64,000 bases of DNA, taken from assembly GCF_019656055.1 (NCBI RefSeq), contig NZ_BPKY01000001.1, forward strand, positions 1-64,000, read 5' to 3'. Each line of letters starts with the position of its first letter. Position 1 is the stretch's first letter. Under the pieces are notes generated by a model. It did not search any database. It saw only the letters and a program-made list of their open reading frames with translations, and was not told the DNA's origin. The DNA is from Leuconostoc miyukkimchii. Its GTDB lineage: Bacteria > Bacillota > Bacilli > Lactobacillales > Lactobacillaceae. This document shows positions 51,658 to 60,384 of this stretch, piece after piece. Both the position numbers and the translations under genes were made by a program.

Positions 51658-51669
51658 TACAATAATAGC
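51658..51669 (+). promoter_or_regulatory. recG promoter giving a probable leaderless mRNA
   Basis: TACAAT at 51658-51663 is only 6 bp upstream of the recG ATG (51670), so transcription should begin at or next to the start codon. No Shine-Dalgarno sequence is present. The preceding T-run and TTCGTT supply only a weak -35. Confidence 0.5.
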
Positions 51670-53700
51670 ATGATAACACGTGTTGATAATGTTGATATAC
51701 TGCCAGGTGTTGGCCCAAAACGCCTAACTGCTTTACATGAACTTGGTATTTTTACAATTGAAGATTTGATTAGTTATTTTCCATTTCGATACGAAGATTT
51801 AGGTGAAAGATTACCTTCTGAAACTTTGGATGGCGACAAGGTGACATTTAAAGGCATTGTTAGTGCACCACCGGTTGTCACACGATTTGGAAAGAAAAAC
51901 CAAACACGATTTGGTTTATTAATTGCGCGTGAAAATATAAGAATCACTTTTTTTAATCAACCTTGGATTGCGCAAAATATCGATGTCGGTCAAGAAGTTG
52001 CTGTCTATGGCACCTATAATGCTGCTAAGGCAGCGCTTACTGGGATGAAAATGATTAATGCTAGTACTGATGCGCTTGATCCTATTTATCCATCATCTAA
52101 GCAAATTACAGCTAAAACCATTCGTCATTTGATTGAATTAGCTTGGGCAGATATTCGAGGCACCCTGGATTCTTTAGTGCCTATAGAAATTAGAACAAAA
52201 TATCGTTTATTAGACCGCAATACACAAATTGAGTCCATGCATTTTCCAGTAGATATGACAGCAGCAAAGGCAGGACGTCGTAGTGCAGCATTTGAAGAAT
52301 TTTTTATTTTTCAAATGCGTTTACAATTGCTCAAACTAGCTGATCAAAATTTTGCTGGCGAAGGTGTCGTTTATGATCCAAGTGCACTTGGAAAATTTGA
52401 ATTAAGTTTGCCTTTTAAGTTAACAAAGGCACAAAAAAAAGTTATTGCAGAAATTTTGCAAGATCAAAAACGCGCAAGACATATGAACCGATTATTACAA
52501 GGGGATGTCGGTTCTGGAAAAACGGTTGTTGCAGCAATGGCAATGTATGCTGTGGTGACAGCGGGAATGCAAGCTGCTATCATGGCGCCAACTGAAATTT
52601 TAGCACAACAGCATGCGCTTAATATGGCACAATTATTTGAAAATGCAAATATACCATTGCGTGTTGAATTATTAACTAGTGGTTTAAAAGTATCAGCTCG
52701 TCGGCAACTACTAGAAGATTTAGTGAATGGTGAGATTGATATTTTAGTTGGCACACATGCTTTACTGCAACCAGATGTTGCCTTTCATCATCTAGGGCTG
52801 GCTGTTATTGATGAACAACATCGGTTTGGTGTGAATCAACGTGCCGCATTGCGTGAAAATGGCGTTAACCCAGATATTCTAGCCATGACTGCAACACCTA
52901 TCCCAAGAACACTATCAATTACGGCATATGGGGAAATGGATGTCTCAGTAATCGACCAATTACCTTCAGGTCGAAAAGAAATTAAAACCACGCGAATGAG
53001 CCATAATCAACTTGATAATGCGATTGCATTTGTTAAAAATCAAATTGATGTGGGGGCACAAGCATACATAGTGACACCATTAATTGAGGAATCTGAGTCA
53101 CTTGACGTGCAAAATGCTACAGCAATGTACGAAGCTATGCAATTAGAATTACCACAATACAAGATTGGTTTGCTACACGGTCGTTTATCAAATGAAGAAA
53201 AAAAGAAACTGATGGCTGAATTTAAAGATAATCAGATTCAAATATTAGTGGCAACCACAGTTATTGAAGTTGGTGTGGATGTACCAAATGCGACTGTGAT
53301 GCTTATTTTAGATGCTGATCGTTTTGGTTTAGCACAACTTCATCAATTACGTGGTCGCGTTGGCCGTGGCAGTAGACAATCTTACACTATTCTTGTGGCT
53401 GATCCCAAAACAGATTATGGCACTGCCAGATTAGATGCGATGGTTGAAACCACTAATGGCTTCATATTAGCCCAAAAAGACTTGGAATTACGTGGTTCAG
53501 GCGATATTTTGGGTACAAAACAATCGGGTGTGCCAGAGTTTATGGTGGGCGATCCGATTAAAGATCTTACCATGATGGAAATTGCGCAACAAGAAGCCAT
53601 TAAGTTAGTGAGTGAAGAAAATTGGGATAGAAAACCAAACAATCAAGCACTGGTTGACTATTTATCGCGAACCATGGCACACTATCGACACTTTGACTAA
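51670..53700 (+). CDS. recG: ATP-dependent DNA helicase RecG
   Basis: 676 residues. The N-terminal wedge domain begins DNVDILPGVGPKRLTALHEL; helicase motif I GDVGSGKTVV is near 280, motif II VIDEQHRFGV near 380, motif III ATPIPRTLS near 405, motif VI QLRGRVGRG near 560, then the RecG tail. It reverses stalled forks and processes branched DNA. The start matches the family start even though there is no RBS, in line with a leaderless transcript. It is followed 50 bp later by mutS. Confidence 0.95.
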   Translation: MITRVDNVDILPGVGPKRLTALHELGIFTIEDLISYFPFRYEDLGERLPSETLDGDKVTFKGIVSAPPVVTRFGKKNQTRFGLLIARENIRITFFNQPWIAQNIDVGQEVAVYGTYNAAKAALTGMKMINASTDALDPIYPSSKQITAKTIRHLIELAWADIRGTLDSLVPIEIRTKYRLLDRNTQIESMHFPVDMTAAKAGRRSAAFEEFFIFQMRLQLLKLADQNFAGEGVVYDPSALGKFELSLPFKLTKAQKKVIAEILQDQKRARHMNRLLQGDVGSGKTVVAAMAMYAVVTAGMQAAIMAPTEILAQQHALNMAQLFENANIPLRVELLTSGLKVSARRQLLEDLVNGEIDILVGTHALLQPDVAFHHLGLAVIDEQHRFGVNQRAALRENGVNPDILAMTATPIPRTLSITAYGEMDVSVIDQLPSGRKEIKTTRMSHNQLDNAIAFVKNQIDVGAQAYIVTPLIEESESLDVQNATAMYEAMQLELPQYKIGLLHGRLSNEEKKKLMAEFKDNQIQILVATTVIEVGVDVPNATVMLILDADRFGLAQLHQLRGRVGRGSRQSYTILVADPKTDYGTARLDAMVETTNGFILAQKDLELRGSGDILGTKQSGVPEFMVGDPIKDLTMMEIAQQEAIKLVSEENWDRKPNNQALVDYLSRTMAHYRHFD

Positions 53701-53750
53701 AATTGTATGAACGACATTTTAAATTATAAGCAATAGGAGATTTTCCACAA

Positions 53751-56345
53751 ATGGCCAAAGTTACTGAAACACCGATGATGGTACAGTATCATGAAATTAA
53801 ATCACAATATCCAGACGCCTTTGTTTTTTATCGCCTAGGTGATTTTTATGAATTATTTGAACAAGATGCGATTTTGGGAGCAAAAATTCTAGAATTGACT
53901 CTTACAGCACGAAACAAAAACTCTGAAAATCCAGTGCCTATGGCTGGAATTCCGCACCATGCTGCAAAAAACTATATTGATATTTTAGTTGATCAAGGTC
54001 ATAAAGTGGCTATTGTTGAACAAATGGAAGACCCAGCTGTTGCTAAGGGTATGGTCAAACGCGATGTGGTGCAACTGATAACACCTGGCACTAAAATGTT
54101 TGATGGTGCAAGATCTGATAAACAAAACAACTATCTGGCAGCAATTTTGCCAAGTAATAGCACATGGACAATAGCATATATTGATTTATCAACTGGTGAA
54201 TTGAAAGCCACGACAGTCAATCGATTTGCTGATGTGATAGATGAATTAAGTTCGTTAGAAGTTAAAGAAGTTGTTTTGCGTAAAAATGATGAAGAAACCG
54301 TTGCGCAGCAAATCGCGACACGTCTTGGTGAACGTGGTTTGGTTATCTCAATGCAGACGTCAATTGAACAAAATGCGACAGTAAGTTTTCTGACACAGCC
54401 ATTGTCTAAAGAAAATGAATCTGCGACAACAGCAATGTTGCTTAATTATATATTTGATACGCAGCGTCGTAACTTGGATCATATCGTGCCAGCAATTAGT
54501 TACGAACGGTTGTCATATTTAAAATTTAATCAAGATACACGTACAAATTTAGATTTAGTTGAGAACACACGCACAAAAAAAAGAGCGGGATCTTTGCTAG
54601 GATTAATAGATGAAACACACACAGCGATGGGTAGTCGCTTGCTTAAACAATGGTTATTAAAACCGCTACGAGACCAAGAAAAAATTGAAGCACGACTGGA
54701 TTTGATTCAAGCTTTTCAGGATGATTTTTTTACACGCGGTGCACTACAAGATAATTTGAAAAATGTTTATGATTTAGAGCGGTTATCTGCACGTGCCGCC
54801 ATGGGGACAATGAATGCTCGGGAACTAGTTCAGCTTAAACGCTCATTATTAGCAATTCCAGAAATTAAAACAATTTTGTCTCAGACAACAAGCCTTTTAA
54901 GTCTGGCTGGTGAAAAACTAGATGATATTGCTGATTTAGCCAAACTCGTTGAAGCAGCAATAGTTAGTGATCCACCGATCAGTGTACGTGATGGCGATAT
55001 TATTAATGATGGCTTTGATGATAAAATTGACAGTTATCGTCAAGTTTTGCATGATAATCAGCAATGGTTAGCGCAATTAGAAGCAGATGAGCGTTCAGCG
55101 ACGGGTATAAATTCATTAAAAGTTGGCTATAATAAGAATTTTGGTTATTTCATTGAAGTAACCAAGGCAAATATTAGCAAATTAGAAGAGAATCGTTATG
55201 AGCGTTTGCAAACATTAACTAACGCCGAAAGATTTGTCACACCTGAATTAAAAGAACACGAACGTCTCATTATTGAAGCACAAGTTAAAAGAACACAACG
55301 TGAGTATGAGTTGTTTGTGACCATACGTGATCGTGTAAAATCAGACATCAGTCGTGTTCAAAAACTAGCACAACAAATTGCCCGTCTTGACGTGTTATCC
55401 GCACTAGCTGATGTAGCAGATAATCAACGTTTTATTCGCCCTACTTTTACAGCCAACAATACTATTGAAATCAAGCAGGGACGACATCCTGTAGTTGAAT
55501 CTTTATTAGAGGCTGGCTCTTTTGTTGCCAATGATGTCTTGCTTGATAAAAATATAAATATGCAACTCATTACTGGCCCAAATATGGCTGGAAAATCTAC
55601 ATATATGCGTGAATTAGCCCTGATTGTTATTTTGGCTCAAATGGGTAGTTTTGTACCGGCAACGTCTGCTGAGCTGCCAATTTTTGATCAAATTTTTACG
55701 CGCATTGGTGCTAATGATGATATTGCTATGGGACAATCAACATTTATGGTCGAAATGGCAGAGGCTAATCATGCCTTACAGGAAGCTACGGCGCATTCAT
55801 TGGTTTTATTTGACGAACTAGGTCGCGGTACAGCAACATATGATGGTATGGCGTTAGCTCAAGCGATTATTGAATTTTTAGATGCTCATATTCACGCAAA
55901 AACGTTATTTTCGACACATTATCATGAACTAACAACGCTTGCTGATCAACATGATGGCATTCAAAATGTTCACGTAGGTGCTGTAGAAGATGACTCAGGG
56001 CAATTGCATTTTTTGCATCAAATACAATCAGGACCAGCAGATAAGTCTTATGGTATTCATGTTGCTGCATTAGCAGGTCTACCAGATGAGTTAATTCACA
56101 ATGCCACGAGAATTTTGTCTGAATTGGAAAACCAAAAAGCAGTTGTAGTGACACAAAATCATGTCGAAACTGATTTTAAAATGAAAACAGATGAATTGTC
56201 TGAACAGGTAGCCTTATTTAATGTTTCTGATGTTGATTCAGAAACGAAGAAACTAATTGAAACGTTGGATAGTTTTGATATTTTGAATATGACACCAGTT
56301 GATGCAATGAATGCATTAAATACATTAAAAAAATTGAGACAATAG
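53751..56345 (+). CDS. mutS: DNA mismatch repair protein MutS
   Basis: 864 residues. The mismatch-recognition motif is in FVFYRLGDFYELF (F-x-E type, residues about 25-37). Connector, lever and clamp domains follow. The ATPase domain has GPNMAGKST (about 609-617), the DEGRGT-like motif here reading DELGRGTATYDG, and STHYHEL. It binds mispairs and recruits MutL, whose gene follows after 18 bp. AGGAG lies about 11 nt upstream of the ATG. Confidence 0.96.
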   Translation: MAKVTETPMMVQYHEIKSQYPDAFVFYRLGDFYELFEQDAILGAKILELTLTARNKNSENPVPMAGIPHHAAKNYIDILVDQGHKVAIVEQMEDPAVAKGMVKRDVVQLITPGTKMFDGARSDKQNNYLAAILPSNSTWTIAYIDLSTGELKATTVNRFADVIDELSSLEVKEVVLRKNDEETVAQQIATRLGERGLVISMQTSIEQNATVSFLTQPLSKENESATTAMLLNYIFDTQRRNLDHIVPAISYERLSYLKFNQDTRTNLDLVENTRTKKRAGSLLGLIDETHTAMGSRLLKQWLLKPLRDQEKIEARLDLIQAFQDDFFTRGALQDNLKNVYDLERLSARAAMGTMNARELVQLKRSLLAIPEIKTILSQTTSLLSLAGEKLDDIADLAKLVEAAIVSDPPISVRDGDIINDGFDDKIDSYRQVLHDNQQWLAQLEADERSATGINSLKVGYNKNFGYFIEVTKANISKLEENRYERLQTLTNAERFVTPELKEHERLIIEAQVKRTQREYELFVTIRDRVKSDISRVQKLAQQIARLDVLSALADVADNQRFIRPTFTANNTIEIKQGRHPVVESLLEAGSFVANDVLLDKNINMQLITGPNMAGKSTYMRELALIVILAQMGSFVPATSAELPIFDQIFTRIGANDDIAMGQSTFMVEMAEANHALQEATAHSLVLFDELGRGTATYDGMALAQAIIEFLDAHIHAKTLFSTHYHELTTLADQHDGIQNVHVGAVEDDSGQLHFLHQIQSGPADKSYGIHVAALAGLPDELIHNATRILSELENQKAVVVTQNHVETDFKMKTDELSEQVALFNVSDVDSETKKLIETLDSFDILNMTPVDAMNALNTLKKLRQ

Positions 56346-56372
56346 GAGGGGGCGCCTGCCCACGTGGACAAA
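56346..56372 (+). promoter_or_regulatory. mutL ribosome-binding region with small hairpin
   Basis: GGAGGGGG directly follows the mutS stop, then GGGC-GCCT-GCCC can pair before GTG 56364 and ATG 56373. The RBS is about 12 nt from GTG and 21 nt from ATG. Folding would bring it closer to either, so the real start is ambiguous. Confidence 0.45.
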
Positions 56373-58352
56373 ATGGGAAAAATACATGAATTATCAAACT
56401 TATTAGCCAACCAAATTGCCGCTGGTGAAGTGATTGAGCGACCAGCAAGTGTTGTTAAAGAACTCGTTGAAAATGCAATCGACTCAGGCGCAACGCAAAT
56501 TGAAGTCGTTGTTGAAAATGCAGGTGAAACGCTCATCCGTGTTGTTGATAATGGAACTGGTATTGAAGCAGAAGATGTACCATTAGCATTTACAAGACAT
56601 GCAACAAGTAAAATAGTTGATCGCCATGATTTATTTAATATTGTGTCCCTTGGTTTTCGTGGCGAGGCGTTGCCTTCAATTGCAGCAATATCAGATGTTA
56701 CGTTAAACACGACAACGGAGCGCAATTCAGAAGGTGTCATGTATCATATAAAAGGTGGCAAACAAGTGAGTGCAACACCTGCCAATGGTCGTCGGGGTAC
56801 CATAATTTCTGTACGTGATTTGTTTTATAATACACCAGCGCGATTGAAGTATCTTAAGCGACCACAAACAGAACTCTCAAAAGTTGCTGATATCATGAAT
56901 CGCTTGGCGTTATCATATACCAATATCGCATTTTCCGTGTCTGCTGATGGACGATCATTGCTCAAAACAACTGGAAATGGCAATCAACAGCAAGTTATTG
57001 CAGCAATTTATGGTCGTGATGTCGCACAAAAAATGTTATCCTTTGCTAGCGAAGATGATGATTTTAATATTACTGGCTATATTTCTTTGCCAGAGCTCAC
57101 ACGTGGTTCACGTGAATATTTAACAATATTAGTCAATGGCCGTTTTGTTAAAAATTTTTCAATTTCAAATGCGCTTATTCATGGTTATGGTTCAAAGTTA
57201 ATGGTGGGCCGTTTTCCAATGGGTGTTGTGAATATCAATACAGATCCTATTTTAATTGACGTGAATGTGCACCCGCAAAAATCCGAGATTCGTTTATCAA
57301 AAGAATCAGAGTTAACTGAATTATTGGTAAAAACAATTAAAGACAGGTTGGCTGGTGAAAATTTAATTCCTGACGCATATGCTAATTTGTATGGGCAAAC
57401 ACAAAAAACACCACACAAAAGGCAAGAAACAACCCAATCTGCACCCTGGGTTCAAACAGATAATGAAGTAACAGTACCCGCCAATCCCATTAGTAACACA
57501 GGATCTCATGTTACCGAAATCAGTATTACAAATCGTTTAGAATTATCAGGAAATAATATCAGTTCATTTGTTGACCGTTACACCAATGAATCACATTTAC
57601 CAGTATTTGATGAGGTTGCAGTAAAACAAACAAAAATAAAGGAATCTGTTGAAACTTATCAGCCAGCCTTTACTGAACCCGATATTGCAAGTCAGAAAAC
57701 ATTGGATTTATCCTCAGAAAAATCAACTGGTTTTCCAGATTTATCATATATTGGTCAAATGCACGGTACTTTTTTATTTGCGCAAAGCGAGAATGGTTTA
57801 TTTTTAATTGACCAACATGCAGCACAAGAGCGAATAAATTATGAATATTATCGTCAAAAAATTGGTGAAGTCAGCACCGATAAACAAAGACTGTTAGTAC
57901 CGATTACAATCAATTATACGGCATCTGATATGTTGAAAATTGCTGACAATGAACAAGAATTATTAGATGTTGGCTTGTCAGTTGTACCATTTGGACCGAC
58001 GACTGTAATTGTTCGAGAACATCCAACGTGGTTTGAAAAGGGTCAAGAAGAAGCGACTATTCGTGAAATGATTGATTGGATTTTACGTGAAGGTTCGCTA
58101 ACGGTTGCTGAATTTAGAGAACGGACAGCGATTATGATGAGCTGTAAGCGAGCGATACGCGCTAATATGCACTTGTCTGACGGACAAGCAAAAACATTGA
58201 TACAAACATTATCTCATGCAGAAAATCCATATAACTGTCCTCACGGTCGACCCATTTTGACACAATTTACAATCACTGAAATGGAAAAAATGTTTAAACG
58301 TATTCAAGATTCTCACGAAAAATGGGAGACATACGATAACCATCCCTACTAA
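56364..58352 (+). CDS. mutL: DNA mismatch repair protein MutL
   Basis: 662 residues if GTG 56364 is used, 659 from ATG 56373 (MGKIHELSNLLANQIAAGEV, the usual family start). The GHKL ATPase domain shows ENAIDSGAT, DNGTGI and GFRGEALPSIAAIS. A variable linker (about 335-460) leads to the C-terminal dimerisation domain with DQHAAQERINYE and the end motif CPHGRPILTQFT. The endonuclease motif DQHAAQERxxxE is present in part, as in MutL proteins of bacteria lacking MutH. It is cotranscribed with mutS. Confidence 0.95.
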   Translation: MDKMGKIHELSNLLANQIAAGEVIERPASVVKELVENAIDSGATQIEVVVENAGETLIRVVDNGTGIEAEDVPLAFTRHATSKIVDRHDLFNIVSLGFRGEALPSIAAISDVTLNTTTERNSEGVMYHIKGGKQVSATPANGRRGTIISVRDLFYNTPARLKYLKRPQTELSKVADIMNRLALSYTNIAFSVSADGRSLLKTTGNGNQQQVIAAIYGRDVAQKMLSFASEDDDFNITGYISLPELTRGSREYLTILVNGRFVKNFSISNALIHGYGSKLMVGRFPMGVVNINTDPILIDVNVHPQKSEIRLSKESELTELLVKTIKDRLAGENLIPDAYANLYGQTQKTPHKRQETTQSAPWVQTDNEVTVPANPISNTGSHVTEISITNRLELSGNNISSFVDRYTNESHLPVFDEVAVKQTKIKESVETYQPAFTEPDIASQKTLDLSSEKSTGFPDLSYIGQMHGTFLFAQSENGLFLIDQHAAQERINYEYYRQKIGEVSTDKQRLLVPITINYTASDMLKIADNEQELLDVGLSVVPFGPTTVIVREHPTWFEKGQEEATIREMIDWILREGSLTVAEFRERTAIMMSCKRAIRANMHLSDGQAKTLIQTLSHAENPYNCPHGRPILTQFTITEMEKMFKRIQDSHEKWETYDNHPY

Positions 58353-58396
58353 TTAAAAGCGATCAATTGTTTCGCTGAACATGAAGGAAAATAGTA

Positions 58397-58912
58397 ATGA
58401 ACAATAATGATATAATTATCCGATTACGATATGCACTTAATATTAAAAACGCAGATATGATTAAAATTTTTAAATATGGTGGGATATCGATCGACGAAAA
58501 TCAATTACATGTTTTGCTCGCTAAGCAGGATGAGGGAAGTAAACGTGATGAAAAAGTTACGACCAAAACGTTAGAATCATTTATGAATGGTCTCATTATT
58601 TCCCAGCGTGGACAAAAATTTGGTGCTGATTTAAAGCCTGTACCACCAACATTTGATATGAATGCAGAGGCAGATATTAATAATGTTGTCATGAAAAAAC
58701 TTAAAATTGCGATGTCTTATACTAGTGATGATTATATGAGCTTTTTAAAAACAGCAGGAATCACGATTTCACCTAACGAGCTTAGTGCAGTTTTGAGACG
58801 ATCAGATCATCGTAATTACAAGCCGGCTGGCGATAGGTATTTAAGAAACATTTTAAAAGGTATGGCTATGGAATATCGGCCAGATGATGTTAAAAAAACA
58901 GCACGAAAATAA
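58397..58912 (+). CDS. DUF1456 family protein (YehS-like)
   Basis: 171 residues made of two similar halves: N-x-x-IIRLRYALNIKNADMIKIFKYGGI and VVMKKLKIAMSYTSDDYMSFLKTAGI, each followed by a helix containing ELSAVLRR or QLHVLLAK. This internal duplication is characteristic of DUF1456/YehS. Function unknown. RBS AAGGAAA precedes the ATG. It follows mutL by 44 bp. Confidence 0.85.
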   Translation: MNNNDIIIRLRYALNIKNADMIKIFKYGGISIDENQLHVLLAKQDEGSKRDEKVTTKTLESFMNGLIISQRGQKFGADLKPVPPTFDMNAEADINNVVMKKLKIAMSYTSDDYMSFLKTAGITISPNELSAVLRRSDHRNYKPAGDRYLRNILKGMAMEYRPDDVKKTARK

Positions 58913-58916
58913 TAAC

Positions 58917-58945
58917 TTGTTAGCGCTTTCAATTTCATGTACAAT
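58917..58945 (+). promoter_or_regulatory. ndk promoter overlapped by a cre-like box
   Basis: TTGTTA (58917-58922), 17 bp, TACAAT (58940-58945). TGTTAGCGCTTTCA at 58918-58931 matches the cre consensus except at position 4 and covers the -35, so CcpA could repress ndk. Confidence 0.65.
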
Positions 58946-58975
58946 CAAAGTGAAGTAACATATAAGGAGAATAAT

Positions 58976-59389
58976 ATGACAGAACAAACGTTGATGTTAA
59001 TCAAACCTGATGGTGTTAAACGTGCTATGATTGGAAACATTATTAATCGTGTTGAAAACAAGGGGTATCGTATTATTGATATGAAAATGGTCGTGCCAAC
59101 AGAGCAGTTACTTAACAAGCATTATGCTGAACATGTAGGAAAATCATTTTACCCGGCTCTTTTAGAGTATATGACATCTGGACCAGTTGTTGTGATGATA
59201 GGAGAAGGCACAAATGTCGTTTCAGGCTGGCGTGCAATGATGGGTGAAACCAATCCAACAAGCGCAATGCCTGGCACAATTCGTGGTGATTTAGGACGAG
59301 AGTGGGACGAGCCTGCCATGATGAATGTTGTTCACGGATCAGATAGTGTCACAACAGCAAAGTATGAAATTAGCTTATGGTTTGATTAA
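58976..59389 (+). CDS. ndk: Nucleoside diphosphate kinase
   Basis: 137 residues. It balances NTP and dNTP pools by phosphate transfer through a histidine. LMLIKPDGVKR opens the fold and NVVHGSDS carries the catalytic His (about 118). Start ATG 58976 follows AAGGAGA; the upstream frame is not translated. It has its own promoter and terminator. Confidence 0.95.
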   Translation: MTEQTLMLIKPDGVKRAMIGNIINRVENKGYRIIDMKMVVPTEQLLNKHYAEHVGKSFYPALLEYMTSGPVVVMIGEGTNVVSGWRAMMGETNPTSAMPGTIRGDLGREWDEPAMMNVVHGSDSVTTAKYEISLWFD

Positions 59390-59398
59390 ATTTATTGC

Positions 59399-59438
59399 TT
59401 GACAAAGGGTCTAATGATCTTTTAGTCAAGTTTTTTTA
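59399..59438 (+). terminator. Terminator of ndk
   Basis: CTTGAC / GTCAAG outer stem extended by a partly G-U paired inner stem with TAAT loop, then seven T. Confidence 0.85.
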
Positions 59439-59501
59439 TTCATTTTAGGTGGTCTAGCTAAAAGTTTGGTAAAATAGAAGATATAGACTCGGAGTTAAAA
59501 A

Positions 59502-60380
59502 ATGCAATTAAATAATATAACAATACTTGAAAAACAAACTTTGGCACCCTATGCACACACACAAGCTGGTGGTGTCGTAGATTATTTAGCGTTACCTAAA
59601 ACACATCAAGAACTACAACAACTATTATCGTGGGCAAAATTACAAAAACAATCAGTTCACATTTTTGGTAGACTGTCTAATTTAGTTGTGCGAAATGGTG
59701 GTTTACGTGGATTATCTATCTTATTGCATGATATGCATCATATTCAGGTGCAAGAAAACACGATAACAGCTGATGCCGGTGCAGATTTGATTTTAGTAAC
59801 AGAAATGGCTATGTCACATGGTCTTGCTGGGTTAGAATGGGCTGCAGGTATTCCAGGATCTGTTGGTGGTGCGGTATTTATGAATGCGGGCGCCTATGGC
59901 GGGCAAACCGATATGGTTGTATCGGCAGTTACAGCAATCATGCCAGATGGACATATTCAAATGTTTTCTGCACATGAGCTTGAGTTTGGTTACCGAAAGT
60001 CTGTTTTTCAAAAAAATGGTGGTGTTATATTGAGTGTCACATTTGCATTGATACCAGATTCTAAACGTAACATACAGTTAAAAATGGACGATAATAATTT
60101 TCGACGGGCAGATAAGCAGCCATTGAACTATCCTTCCAATGGTTCAGTTTTTAAGCGACCAGAGGGTTATTTTGCTGGTAAATTAATTATGGATTCAAAT
60201 CTTCAGGGTGCACGCATTGGCGGTGTTGAAGTATCAAAAAAACATGCTGGATTCATGGTGAATGTTGGTAATGGTACTGGTAATGATTATGAAGATTTGA
60301 TCAAATACGTTCAAGCGACGGTTAAAGATAAATTTAATGTGACGTTAGAAACCGAAGTACGTATCATGGGAGAACGTTAA
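59502..60380 (+). CDS. murB: UDP-N-acetylenolpyruvoylglucosamine reductase
   Basis: 292 residues, FAD enzyme of peptidoglycan precursor synthesis. The FAD-binding half has IFGRLSNLVVRNGGLRG (GxxSN) and GLEWAAGIPGSVGGAVFMNAGAYG; the substrate domain has YRKSVFQ and YPSNGSVFKRPEG, with the catalytic Ser in NGSVFKRP. This is the short type IIb-like form of Gram-positives. RBS GGAG is upstream. It is 4 bp before the antiporter gene. Confidence 0.95.
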   Translation: MQLNNITILEKQTLAPYAHTQAGGVVDYLALPKTHQELQQLLSWAKLQKQSVHIFGRLSNLVVRNGGLRGLSILLHDMHHIQVQENTITADAGADLILVTEMAMSHGLAGLEWAAGIPGSVGGAVFMNAGAYGGQTDMVVSAVTAIMPDGHIQMFSAHELEFGYRKSVFQKNGGVILSVTFALIPDSKRNIQLKMDDNNFRRADKQPLNYPSNGSVFKRPEGYFAGKLIMDSNLQGARIGGVEVSKKHAGFMVNVGNGTGNDYEDLIKYVQATVKDKFNVTLETEVRIMGER

Positions 60381-60384
60381 GTTT

